Shown here: one piece after another, positions 7,638-15,197 of the stretch
Position numbering within the stretch: the first letter of the stretch is position 1
How the letters are laid out: every line of letters starts with the position of its first letter
Source of the DNA: DATCRE01 sp035493595
GTDB lineage: Bacteria; Bacteroidota; Bacteroidia; Cytophagales; Cyclobacteriaceae
Length of the DNA stretch: 64,000 nt
Assembly: GCA_035493595.1 (NCBI GenBank)
Contig: DATJHZ010000497.1
Coordinates: 13,958 to 77,957 of the forward strand
Direction: 5' to 3'
The notes under the pieces: generated by a model
Databases searched by the model: none
What the model saw: only the letters and a program-made list of their open reading frames with translations
What the model was told of the DNA's origin: nothing
Translations under genes and position numbers: made by a program

Positions 7638-8114
7638 ATGGAATTAAACGAGAACATTCTAAAAGAAATCAATAAGCAGTTGCCTCAATTGGCCGCTACT
7701 GAATTAGTGACATTTATTGAAGATGCAAAAGGAACAAAAAAACTCCTTGAAGTAACTCAGCAAAATGTAAAAACAATGCAGGCGGAACTTAGTGCACTTC
7801 GCGAAAAGGAATCTAAGTTTAATAATGCGACTAAAATGATGGAAGATGCTGAAAAACTTTCTAAAACAGCAGACGCACGGCAGGCTGATATGGAGTTGAC
7901 ACTAACAAAAGAAAAGCTTTCACAGCGTGATTTTGTGATTCAGAAATTCGAAGGTTTCCTGTCACTGCTTGTTAAAAATCCAAGAGCCATTGAAATGATT
8001 TCCGGAAGTGAGAACTTCTCTAATTCAACTTATTATGACGGATCAAGAAATGTTAGAGAACACCTCCATTCTTCAACTTCATCACAATCAGAAAAGATTG
8101 AAACAAAAGACTAA
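7638..8114 (+). CDS. Coiled-coil hypothetical protein
   Basis: A 158-residue protein dominated by heptad-like helices from about residue 25 to 105 (LLEVTQQNVKTMQAELSALR and later KEKLSQRDFVIQKF), with a Ser/His-rich tail. The sequence suggests a dimeric coiled coil. Its stop TAA overlaps the ATG of the KTSC gene by one base, so translation is coupled. It could be a partner of the recombination proteins, but no family is recognised. Confidence 0.6.
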   Translation: MELNENILKEINKQLPQLAATELVTFIEDAKGTKKLLEVTQQNVKTMQAELSALREKESKFNNATKMMEDAEKLSKTADARQADMELTLTKEKLSQRDFVIQKFEGFLSLLVKNPRAIEMISGSENFSNSTYYDGSRNVREHLHSSTSSQSEKIETKD

Positions 8115-8332
8115 TGCAACTCGAAAAAACTTTCACCGACAGCAAAACAGTATCTGGTATCCGCTACAATCCAGAAACCAAAGTTTTATCCATCACCTAC
8201 GTAACGGGCAAGACTTACGACTATGCAGATGTGCCTGAACGTGTTGTTGATCATGCTATGAACGCTGAGTCTATCGGAAAATTCGTCAACACCTACATCA
8301 AAGAAGAATATAAATACAAACTTGTTAATTAA
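8114..8332 (+). CDS. KTSC-domain protein
   Basis: A 72-residue protein matching the KTSC domain. It has the pattern VSGIRYNPETKVLSITYVTG, then KTYDYADVPERVVD, and ends in a helix with FVNTYIKEEYKYK. KTSC domains are named for a Lys-tRNA synthetase C-terminal-like context and occur as short stand-alone proteins in many phages and bacteria. A nucleic-acid-binding role is suggested but unproven. It is translationally coupled to the coiled-coil gene upstream and six bases from the next. Confidence 0.8.
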   Translation: MQLEKTFTDSKTVSGIRYNPETKVLSITYVTGKTYDYADVPERVVDHAMNAESIGKFVNTYIKEEYKYKLVN

Positions 8333-8338
8333 TTTGTT

Positions 8339-9565
8339 ATGGCAGAAGAAACAACATCACTCATAAAGCTTGAACCTATCTTAAAACAAATGCAGGAGGT
8401 AGTGCCTCGCATGCAAAAAGGAAGTGCTAATAGTGTTGCTGCCATGCGGCAGATCACCGAAATCACTTCGGATGAAGATCTTCAAAATGCTACTGGCGTA
8501 CTTGTCGCTGTCAGAAATACATTCGATGCCATACAGAAATTACGCAAGCCTATCACGGAGGAATTTGATAAGTTAAAATCTGAATTGATGGAGTTTGAGA
8601 AACTGGTTAGCCAGGACTCAAAAGACAATGAAGTAGCACGTATCCGAAATCTTATTGGCGCCTATAACCAGGCTAAGCTGGACAAGAAACGTGAAGAAGA
8701 ACTCAAGGCCCAAAAACAAAAGGACAAAGAGAATCATAAAGTTGATATTTCATCTCGACTGAAAAAGAAATTGGCCGATCTGTTAATTGAACGTGTGCGC
8801 CAAGTTCATGAAGGAAGTAAAAAACATTTTGATGTTCCGCTTGAGCAATTTGATGAACGTGCCGCTCAGTTTAAAAAGTTCAAGCCCGTTCTTAAAAAAG
8901 AGCAGTATGATTCATGCTTCATCACCGACTACAATAAAAGCATAGTATCAGAAGAAGAGTACATTCAACTTGTTGCCGATCTTCAGGTAGAAGAAACGTA
9001 TGCCAAATGGAGCGAACTTGTGCTGGAGCAAATTGTACCGAAGGTTAATGAGTGGATTGGACGTATTCCTGAGTTAAAACAAAAACTTGTTGATCTGAAA
9101 AACGCTACAGATGAAGAAAGCAGGCTAAAGATTGAGAAAGAACAGAAAGAAAAGGCTGAGCAGGAAGAGCGCGAGAGTAAGGCAGAGATTGAGAACATGC
9201 AGAAAGCCTCTGATGAAAATATTCAGCGTGAAGCTGCCGTTGATAAATTACAGAATGAATTCCGGGAGCAGGCTATTACGCAGCAACTGGAAGATGCAGG
9301 TCCGACTAAATTGATTTTGAAGTTCAAGGATGATAAGCCTGTGAAAGCTATCTGTGAGATCATCTATCATAATTTCAAACATGATAAATTCCCTAGCATC
9401 ATAAAACTAGATAAGGACAAGAAGCCTAAGGTTGATGAGTATGGTTTCCCGGTATACGTGGATTGGTTGGACTTACTGGTTAGCTTCTTTGTTAAGTATG
9501 GCGACGTTAACATAAATGGTGTAGAATTGAAAGAGGTCACCAAAACTATTGTGAGAGCAAAATAA
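8339..9565 (+). CDS. Large coiled-coil protein of the recombination block
   Basis: A 408-residue protein. Residues 1-130 are helical (EPILKQMQEVVPRMQKGSAN and FDAIQKLRKPITEEFDKLKS). A long charged coiled coil occupies roughly 240-310 (EEQEERESKAEIENMQ is typical), and a compact C-terminal domain contains PKVDEYGFPVYVDWLDLLV. Its position just before the RecE-type exonuclease matches the coiled-coil accessory proteins (DUF1351 or Gp157-like) that accompany phage recombination genes, though the sequence itself is not clearly of those families. Start at ATG 8339. Confidence 0.6.
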   Translation: MAEETTSLIKLEPILKQMQEVVPRMQKGSANSVAAMRQITEITSDEDLQNATGVLVAVRNTFDAIQKLRKPITEEFDKLKSELMEFEKLVSQDSKDNEVARIRNLIGAYNQAKLDKKREEELKAQKQKDKENHKVDISSRLKKKLADLLIERVRQVHEGSKKHFDVPLEQFDERAAQFKKFKPVLKKEQYDSCFITDYNKSIVSEEEYIQLVADLQVEETYAKWSELVLEQIVPKVNEWIGRIPELKQKLVDLKNATDEESRLKIEKEQKEKAEQEERESKAEIENMQKASDENIQREAAVDKLQNEFREQAITQQLEDAGPTKLILKFKDDKPVKAICEIIYHNFKHDKFPSIIKLDKDKKPKVDEYGFPVYVDWLDLLVSFFVKYGDVNINGVELKEVTKTIVRAK

Positions 9566-9567
9566 TC

Positions 9568-9612
9568 ATGTACTTATTCTTCGACACCGTTAAAGAAGTG
9601 ATTTTAAAATGA
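9568..9612 (+). pseudogene. 14-codon mini-ORF resembling the start of a DnaQ-type exonuclease
   Basis: The frame reads MYLFFDTVKEVILK and then stops, overlapping the next ATG as ATGA. The first seven residues match the beginning of phage DnaQ-like 3'-5' exonucleases, which start with a hydrophobic strand and FDTET. The catalytic Glu and everything after it are missing. This may be a remnant left by deletion, or just a translational-coupling peptide; the match is short and could be chance. Confidence 0.2.
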
Positions 9613-10202
9613 GTTACTTCGATCATCATTACGTCTCGAATTCTGATCTAAAGAAACTACATCATAAGCTGGCAGGAAGAGTTGATCAACCGAATCTTCA
9701 GGAGATTTATGATGCTGGTACACTCAACCATAATGCGCTACTGGAGCCATATAAATGTGACAAAACTCATCCTGGTTATCCACTGGCAAAGACAATGGCC
9801 GAAACTGTACTAAGAGATGAATTGTGTAGAAAGATAATTATGCATCATGACTTCAGACGCGAGCATGAGTGGTATAGAAGCAACAGATGGGGACTTAAAG
9901 GCGTTCGGTGTAAGACTGATGGAGATAGTAAGGAATTATCAACGATCTTTGAATACAAGGGGCTGGCGATTACTACTGAGAAAGCATTTGATGCCGCTAT
10001 TCTTCATCACGATTATGATGCTTCGTGTTACTATTATTTAAATGTTGTTGGCTATAAATACTATTTGATTGCTGGCGTATCGAAAGAGAAACCGAAGATG
10101 CTTTTCAAACGGCTATACACTAGAGACCATGATGTTTATTCCAGCGGAGGCATTAAGATTGAGACAGAAATTAGTGAGTGGAAAAATTTTGGATTTGTAT
10201 AA
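9609..10202 (+). CDS. RecE/YqaJ-type PD-(D/E)XK exonuclease
   Basis: A 197-residue protein with features of phage PDDEXK exonucleases that work with RecT: GTLNHNALLEP (residues 37-47, the G-x-x-x-H helix), GLKGVRCKTDG (95-105, strand with the metal-binding Asp at 104), FEYKG (114-118, the E-x-K pair) and a later helix with two Tyr (YYYLNVVGYKYYLIAG). The expected activity is 5'-3' resection of dsDNA ends to give ssDNA for the RecT-like protein. It is shorter than full RecE but similar to compact phage versions. The start overlaps a mini-ORF as ATGA. Confidence 0.7.
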   Translation: MSYFDHHYVSNSDLKKLHHKLAGRVDQPNLQEIYDAGTLNHNALLEPYKCDKTHPGYPLAKTMAETVLRDELCRKIIMHHDFRREHEWYRSNRWGLKGVRCKTDGDSKELSTIFEYKGLAITTEKAFDAAILHHDYDASCYYYLNVVGYKYYLIAGVSKEKPKMLFKRLYTRDHDVYSSGGIKIETEISEWKNFGFV

Positions 10203-10214
10203 AAATTAAAAACT

Positions 10215-10505
10215 ATGTTGACCGGAAAAATTGATTGTTCTAAGATTGAAAAAGCCAGATTGTTTAATGGTAAAGATGGCGCGAAGTATCTTGATATTAT
10301 TTTGATTCCTACGCCTAATGACAAGCATGGTAATGACTACATGATTGTACAGTCCATTACAAAAGAGGAACGTGCTGCCGGGCAGAAAGGTAAAATACTT
10401 GGCAATGCTAAAGAATTAGGACAGCGAAGTAATGCTCCTCAGCAAGGAAATGATGGATGGGGAAGTGCTCCATCTAATAGTGATATTGACGGACTTCCTT
10501 TTTAA
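10215..10505 (+). CDS. SSB-like single-stranded DNA-binding protein
   Basis: A 96-residue protein with a compact beta-rich N-terminal half (GKIDCSKIEKARLFNGKDGA and YLDIILIPTPND), a Gly/Asn/Ser-rich linker, and the terminal sequence SDIDGLPF. An acidic tip ending in a hydrophobic LPF or IPF is the hallmark of SSB proteins, where it recruits DNA-processing enzymes. The short OB region resembles small phage SSBs. Its place next to the exonuclease and RecT-like genes supports a role in recombination or replication. Confidence 0.65.
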   Translation: MLTGKIDCSKIEKARLFNGKDGAKYLDIILIPTPNDKHGNDYMIVQSITKEERAAGQKGKILGNAKELGQRSNAPQQGNDGWGSAPSNSDIDGLPF

Positions 10506-10508
10506 GAT

Positions 10509-10925
10509 ATGATAGTTGTAGTCGGAGGCTGTTTTGATGTTTTGCACGTCGGGCATATAAACATGCTTATGTTTTGTCGCCAGATAGTAGGACAAAATGG
10601 AACTGTTATTGTCAGCATTGATAGTGATGATAAAATCGCTAAAGATAAAGGTGCGGACAGACCTATCTTCAATGTCTTTGAACGCGAAGATGCACTTATG
10701 GCACTTACAGCTTACGGAAATAAAGTAGTTAATGAAGTGCTTCGTCATCATGATAATGAAGAGTTACTTCAAATCATTGAGAAAATAAGGCCTGACTACA
10801 TCGTGTCTTGTGATGAATATCGAGGACGTGTGGTCGGTGCTGAGTATGCTGAAGTTATTTACTTCAAGAAAGATGCACGATTTTCTTCTACTAAAATAAT
10901 TGAGGCATGTCGAAGAAAAGAATAA
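10509..10925 (+). CDS. hldC: HldC-like heptose 1-phosphate adenylyltransferase
   Basis: A 138-residue nucleotidyltransferase matching the C-terminal half of HldE (RfaE). It has GGCFDVLHVGHINML with the HxGH signature at 13-16, the conserved SIDSDDKIAKDKGADRPI segment, PDYIVSCDEYRG, and FSSTKII near the C-terminus, the nucleotide-binding SST/S-K motif. HldC transfers AMP from ATP to D-glycero-D-manno-heptose 1-phosphate to give ADP-heptose. Related cytidylyltransferases (TagD type) share the fold, but the nearby kinase and phosphatase favour the heptose pathway. It is in the same operon as the SSB-like gene and overlaps a 53-residue ORF downstream. Confidence 0.8.
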   Translation: MIVVVGGCFDVLHVGHINMLMFCRQIVGQNGTVIVSIDSDDKIAKDKGADRPIFNVFEREDALMALTAYGNKVVNEVLRHHDNEELLQIIEKIRPDYIVSCDEYRGRVVGAEYAEVIYFKKDARFSSTKIIEACRRKE

Positions 10926-11068
10926 GATGCACAATTATTAATAATGAATTTGCTTGTGATCTTGGTAATGGTTGGATTTATTGGTTTGTGATGAATGGAA
11001 ATCATTATTACGCAAAACCACTTTTTGGCATATTCGATCCTTTACCTAAAGACTGGAATAATTTATGA
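10907..11068 (+). CDS. 53-residue protein bridging the hldC and hldA genes
   Basis: A small open frame starting with ATG at 10907, inside the hldC 3' end, and ending in a TGA that overlaps the hldA ATG as ATGA. It reads MSKKRIRCTIINNEFACDLG at the start and is aromatic-rich later (GWIYWFVMNGNHYYAKPLFG). Exact overlap on both sides is the operon's normal coupling pattern and argues that it is translated. Function unknown. Confidence 0.55.
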   Translation: MSKKRIRCTIINNEFACDLGNGWIYWFVMNGNHYYAKPLFGIFDPLPKDWNNL

Positions 11069-11943
11069 CTAACGAAGAAATACTACAGCGTGCAAAAACT
11101 TTGAAGATCGCCATCATCGGTGATCTGATCGAAGACCGATACATCATTGGTGACGTGCATCGAGTGTCACCTGAAGCTCCAGTAGTAGTAGTTTCAAAAA
11201 CATCAGAGACTACATATGCGGGCGGTGCAGGTAATGTGTTTATGAACCTGGTTAATCTTGGAGTTGATGCATACCTTTTCACCCGAGGTAATCCACGTGC
11301 TGATATTCTTTGTGATAGCATCTTCATTCACCCTGGTAGAACTCCAATTAAGACACGGATCATGTCTAACAATCATCATCTGCTTAGAGTGGATGATGAA
11401 GAGAGTAATCCGGATATAGTAGAGTATGATGATCTGACGTGGAAGGAAGATTTTGAAAAATTATTTCCTTCACTTGATGCCATTATATTCTCTGATTATC
11501 ATAAAGGAACTATCAGTCCATCAATATCGAACACCATTATTTCACTGTGTAATGAATTTAACATACCGGTGTTTGTGGATGCGAAGCGTGATTTTGATAA
11601 GTACAAGCATGCATTGATGATTAAATGTAACAAGCATGAGGCCAAAGATATTGATGTTGAGAAACTAAGGAGTGATTTGAAGGCCACATATTTTGTGGTG
11701 ACTACTGGAGAAACAGGTATGACTGCTTTTTATTATGGCAATATATGGCTTACACTAGCTGTTGATGTCGGTGTAGTAGATGTGTGTGGTGCTGGAGACA
11801 TTGTAATTGCTATAGCAGCGATGGCTTTCGCTGCCGGAATGAACATGATACCAGCACTTGATCTATCGAATAAAGCAGCAGGTGAGAGTTGTAAGCATGC
11901 TGGTGTGTATGCGTTGACGAAAGAAGACTTTTTAAAATTATGA
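11065..11943 (+). CDS. hldA: HldA-like D-glycero-D-manno-heptose-7-phosphate 1-kinase
   Basis: A 292-residue PfkB-family sugar kinase that follows the N-terminal domain of HldE along its length. It has IAIIGDLIEDRYIIGDVHRV (residues 15-34), SPEAPVVVV, the AGGAGNVFMNLVNLG sugar-binding turn, FSDYHKGTI, VDAKRDFDKY and the catalytic anion hole DVCGAGDIVIAI with GAGD at 242-245. In the canonical enzyme the motif begins D-x-T-G-A-G-D; here Cys replaces Thr. It phosphorylates heptose 7-phosphate at C1 to give heptose 1,7-bisphosphate. It is coupled to the small ORF upstream and, through an overlapping ATGA, to the next gene. Confidence 0.85.
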   Translation: MTNEEILQRAKTLKIAIIGDLIEDRYIIGDVHRVSPEAPVVVVSKTSETTYAGGAGNVFMNLVNLGVDAYLFTRGNPRADILCDSIFIHPGRTPIKTRIMSNNHHLLRVDDEESNPDIVEYDDLTWKEDFEKLFPSLDAIIFSDYHKGTISPSISNTIISLCNEFNIPVFVDAKRDFDKYKHALMIKCNKHEAKDIDVEKLRSDLKATYFVVTTGETGMTAFYYGNIWLTLAVDVGVVDVCGAGDIVIAIAAMAFAAGMNMIPALDLSNKAAGESCKHAGVYALTKEDFLKL

Positions 11944-12185
11944 GTTTGTATTCAGTTGTGCAGGATATGTCATCAGGCGAGACAATTGAAATATCTGATT
12001 ATGTCTATTCTGATGTCTTTATTTCAAAAGATCCTTACGAATGGTTTAAAAATTCTTTACTTGTTTTTGCTGGTCATAGACCAAACTTAACAACAAAAGA
12101 AAAAGAAGAATTATTCTGCCGTCAGACTAATTGCATAATAAAGCATGATATAGTGACAATGAAAATTTTCATTACAAAAAAATAA
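11940..12185 (+). CDS. Small hypothetical protein in the heptose operon
   Basis: An 81-residue protein starting at the ATGA overlap with the kinase gene. It has a mixed alpha/beta sequence (MSLYSVVQDMSSGETIEISD at the start; PYEWFKNSLLVFAGHRPNL in the middle) and two Cys near the C-terminus. It lies between the kinase and phosphatase genes, but I recognise no domain and cannot say whether it takes part in sugar metabolism. Confidence 0.6.
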   Translation: MSLYSVVQDMSSGETIEISDYVYSDVFISKDPYEWFKNSLLVFAGHRPNLTTKEKEELFCRQTNCIIKHDIVTMKIFITKK

Positions 12186-12187
12186 TT

Positions 12188-12721
12188 ATGGAAACAGTTA
12201 CAAACTTATCACCATCTCATAAATTAAGACCTGCATTATGTCTTGATTTTGATGGCACTATTAGAAGAAGTCCTAATGGTAATACGTTTATTAAAAACTA
12301 TCAGGATATTGAATTGATTCCTGGGATGGAAGAAAAAATATGGAGTTTCAGAAATAAAGGATATTTAATTCTTGGCATCTCCAATCAAGCAGGCGTTGCT
12401 CATGGTTTTAAATTACCAATGGAGATTGAATTAGAACTTCAAACAACTCTTAATTTATTTAAAGAAAATCCATTCCACATAGTGAAGCATTGTTACCATG
12501 ATGGTAAAGGTAAAATTGAACCATACAATCATCGTTCATTATTACGGAAGCCAGATATAGGCATGTTAGCCGTAATGGAGCATGATGCGTGGAATGAAGG
12601 GTTTGTAATTGATTGGGACAATTCTCTTTTTGTTGGAGATCGTCCAGAAGATCAAGAATGTGCTCGTAGAGCAGGAATGCCATTTTATCATGTTGATGAT
12701 TTCAAAGGATTAGATGATTAA
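12188..12721 (+). CDS. gmhB: GmhB-like heptose 1,7-bisphosphate 7-phosphatase (HAD family)
   Basis: A 177-residue HAD phosphatase of the HisB-N/GmhB group. Motif I is LDFDGTI (19-25, nucleophile Asp20), motif II is ISNQAGV (64-70, equivalent to TNQSG in GmhB), the substrate segment is RKPDIGML, and motif IV is FVGDRPEDQECA. The zinc loop of GmhB is only partly kept: a Cys-x-His is present, but the second Cys pair before RKP is replaced. It would remove the C7 phosphate of heptose bisphosphate, between the HldA and HldC steps. The neighbouring genes support this over a histidinol phosphatase. Confidence 0.75.
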   Translation: METVTNLSPSHKLRPALCLDFDGTIRRSPNGNTFIKNYQDIELIPGMEEKIWSFRNKGYLILGISNQAGVAHGFKLPMEIELELQTTLNLFKENPFHIVKHCYHDGKGKIEPYNHRSLLRKPDIGMLAVMEHDAWNEGFVIDWDNSLFVGDRPEDQECARRAGMPFYHVDDFKGLDD

Positions 12722-12926
12722 GTTCACTCCAATCAATCACCAATTCTCTCTCTTCAACTTCAATGACACGAAGCCAAAGACGAAGATACCTATTAAGCGT
12801 ATCTCGAAAGAACGATATGAGCAGGCGGTGAAAGAATTGAAAGAAGGAAAAGAAAAGAGCATGTTGAATATGCTTAGAGATTTGAATGATTCATTGGATA
12901 GATACGAAAAAAGACATGGCATATAA
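12714..12926 (+). CDS. Small basic helical protein
   Basis: A 70-residue protein overlapping the phosphatase gene by eight bases and the next gene by eleven. The N-terminus is aromatic (FTPINHQFSLFNFND) and the rest is a charged helix (EQAVKELKEGKEKSMLNMLR). No domain recognised; its retention inside coupled sugar genes suggests it is expressed. Confidence 0.55.
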   Translation: MIKFTPINHQFSLFNFNDTKPKTKIPIKRISKERYEQAVKELKEGKEKSMLNMLRDLNDSLDRYEKRHGI

Positions 12927-13503
12927 AACTGAAAATAAAACAATGTGTATCTGCATAAAATGCGGAAAGCCAATTCAATATGATCAGGAAGATGGATATT
13001 GGGACAGCAAAGAGACAGATGAAAATTCCACGTTATGGACACCTATGTGTGAGGATAAAAAATTTCATGAACCAACATTGCATGTAAGAGGCGATAAAGG
13101 GTATTACTATATGAAAAAAGAAATTATACCGAGAACAATTTCTATTGATTTTGATTCTACCTGCGTGCTAAACGAATGGCCACAGGTTGGCGAAAGTATT
13201 GAACATTGTGTTGATGTATTGAAGCGATTGAATAAGGCAGGCCATACTCTTATTCTCGTGACTATGAGAGCAAACAATCTGCTTGATGATGCTGAAGAAT
13301 GGTTTCGAAATAATGACATTGAAATAAAATACTCTAACTGCAATCCTGAGTACGAAACTGGATCTCGAAAAATTTATTCTCATTTAATTTTGGATGATAA
13401 ATCGATTGGTGTACCACTGATTAACAATCCGGAGATACACAAAAAGCCATTCGTTGATTGGGTTAAGGTTGAAAAAATATTGGAAGAAAAGGGATACTTA
13501 TGA
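12916..13503 (+). CDS. HAD-family phosphatase (BT0820-like) with N-terminal Cys motif
   Basis: A 195-residue protein counted from ATG 12916. This start overlaps the previous stop and is preferred over one 30 bases upstream. Residues 1-60 carry CICIKCGKPI and a later Cys, suggesting a small zinc ribbon. The second part is a HAD domain: SIDFDSTCV (motif I), ILVTMRANN (motif II) and HLILDDKSIG (motif IV region). It resembles the BT0820 family of small Bacteroides HAD proteins. It may hydrolyse a sugar phosphate or nucleotide; its position next to the heptose genes is suggestive only. Confidence 0.65.
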   Translation: MAYKTENKTMCICIKCGKPIQYDQEDGYWDSKETDENSTLWTPMCEDKKFHEPTLHVRGDKGYYYMKKEIIPRTISIDFDSTCVLNEWPQVGESIEHCVDVLKRLNKAGHTLILVTMRANNLLDDAEEWFRNNDIEIKYSNCNPEYETGSRKIYSHLILDDKSIGVPLINNPEIHKKPFVDWVKVEKILEEKGYL

Positions 13504-13757
13504 AATACACAAACTTTCCAAAAGCAAAAGAACTTGTAAGTAAAATTGACAAGTACTATGAAAAATTGAATGAAATCAATGCAACTCCTATAGTTGTCAT
13601 TCAAACATTTGGTGCTAGATACAATATTTTCACTATCGGAACTGATGGCAATTGTGAACATGAATACACACAATTAACAAAAGAATTTATTGAAAGAATA
13701 AAGGCTGATCTTACAGACAGAATCAATGAACTGATAGCAGAACTTGAATTGCTATGA
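13500..13757 (+). CDS. Small hypothetical protein
   Basis: An 85-residue protein starting in the ATGA overlap with the HAD gene. A helical N-terminus is followed by a strand pair (TPIVVIQTFGARYNIFTIG) and a long C-terminal helix. Coupled at both ends. No family recognised. Confidence 0.55.
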   Translation: MKYTNFPKAKELVSKIDKYYEKLNEINATPIVVIQTFGARYNIFTIGTDGNCEHEYTQLTKEFIERIKADLTDRINELIAELELL

Positions 13758-13999
13758 TCCGCCCAGAGATTATCTATCTCGAAGAACCCATTCTTATAGC
13801 TGGCATTAAAATTTTACATTCCAGAGAAGGATTGGTTTATCTGATTGATCATTATAAGTGCTTGCTGAAACAAGATGTAAAAAGATTACCAGAGATCACG
13901 CAGCACATGGAGTTGCTTATTAAAAATTGGGAGATTCATTTAGAACTTTATAAAAAACAGCATGATCACATTACGACCGGAACAGAGAGCAACAGTTGA
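13754..13999 (+). CDS. Small helical hypothetical protein
   Basis: An 81-residue protein, mainly helical (LVYLIDHYKCLLKQDVKRLP), with its last 38 bases overlapping the helicase start. Whether the full C-terminus is used is uncertain, but the ATGA junction upstream supports expression. Function unknown. Confidence 0.5.
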   Translation: MIRPEIIYLEEPILIAGIKILHSREGLVYLIDHYKCLLKQDVKRLPEITQHMELLIKNWEIHLELYKKQHDHITTGTESNS

Positions 14000-15197
14000 T
14001 AAAAGTCTTGTTATCTTAAAAAGATATAATCTCCTGTATCTGGCGGCTCAGGTAAGAACTGGAAAAACTTTTATGTCATTGACTATTGCCAAAGAAATAG
14101 GATGGCGAAGAGTATGTTTCATAACCAAAAAAATGGCCATCTCCAGCATTAAGGAAGACTATCAAAAATTTGGTCATTTATTCGATTACATCAATATCAC
14201 AAACTTTGAACAAGCAGAAAAACTTCATCCCGAGTATGATGGTTATATCGTAGATGAATCAGTTTCCATTTCTGCTTTTCCCAAACCTGGCGTATACTGC
14301 AAGGCACTTAAAAAAGTAATTCAAAAGAAGCCAGTAATACTTATGTGCGGCACGCCTTGCCCAGAAAGCTATTCTCAGATTTTCCATCAATTCTGGATTT
14401 CTTATTTCTCTCCATTCTCTCCATACGCCAATTTTTACCGATGGGCCGATGATTATGTCATCAAAAAGATTGTATACCGAAATGGATTTCCGATCACAGA
14501 GTATAAAAATGCCAAGCAAAAAGAAATCATGGAAGTGGTCAATCACTACATGGTCACACTCAGTCAGGAAGAGGCTGGCTTTGTTAGTCACGTTGAAGAG
14601 GAAGTAGTGTGGGTAGATATTGATAAGCGTGTATATCAACTGATGGATGTGCTAAAGAAAGATAAGGTGTATAAAATGAAAAATGGCAATCATATCGTAT
14701 GTGATACACCAGTTAAAATGCAGAGTGTCTTCCATCAGTTATCATCAGGTACAGTTATTACAGAAGAAGATAAACGGGAACTGATTGATGAAAGCAAGGC
14801 TTGGTTTATCAAATCAAAGTTCGCCGGACAGAAGATTGCTATTTATTATCAGTTCGTAAGTGAGGGTGATTTACTTCGAAAGGTGTTCCCGTTGAACACG
14901 AATGTGCCGGAAGTATTCAATGAACATGAAAATATTACGTTTATCTGCCAATTATCAAGCGGCAGGATGGGCGTTAACCTGAGCACAGCGGATGCACTTG
15001 TGCTCTATAATATTGCATTCTCTGCCATTACGTACTGGCAAGTAAGAGCCAGGATGCAGTCACACAGCCGGACCAAGGCGAGTAAGTTGTTTTGGATATT
15101 TAGTAAGAATGGTATTGAGAAGTATATCCATGCCGCGGTGACGAAGAAAAAAGATTATACGCTTAATATTTTCAAAAAAGATTTTGGAATAAAATGA
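13962..15197 (+). CDS. SF2 helicase (SNF2/UvsW-like)
   Basis: A 411-residue superfamily 2 helicase. A Q-like start (LRPEQRATVDKSL) is followed by the P-loop QVRTGKTF (30-37), the Walker B YIVDES (95-100, Ser in the position after DE), CGTPCPES (motif III, near 129-136), and C-terminal motifs QLSSGRMGVNLSTADALVLY and YWQVRARMQSHSRTK (motif VI, with arginine fingers). Small phage helicases of this type remodel forks or recombination intermediates. A DUF1643 gene and a VRR-NUC nuclease follow in the same operon, so processing of branched DNA is a reasonable inference. Confidence 0.8.
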   Translation: MITLRPEQRATVDKSLVILKRYNLLYLAAQVRTGKTFMSLTIAKEIGWRRVCFITKKMAISSIKEDYQKFGHLFDYINITNFEQAEKLHPEYDGYIVDESVSISAFPKPGVYCKALKKVIQKKPVILMCGTPCPESYSQIFHQFWISYFSPFSPYANFYRWADDYVIKKIVYRNGFPITEYKNAKQKEIMEVVNHYMVTLSQEEAGFVSHVEEEVVWVDIDKRVYQLMDVLKKDKVYKMKNGNHIVCDTPVKMQSVFHQLSSGTVITEEDKRELIDESKAWFIKSKFAGQKIAIYYQFVSEGDLLRKVFPLNTNVPEVFNEHENITFICQLSSGRMGVNLSTADALVLYNIAFSAITYWQVRARMQSHSRTKASKLFWIFSKNGIEKYIHAAVTKKKDYTLNIFKKDFGIK

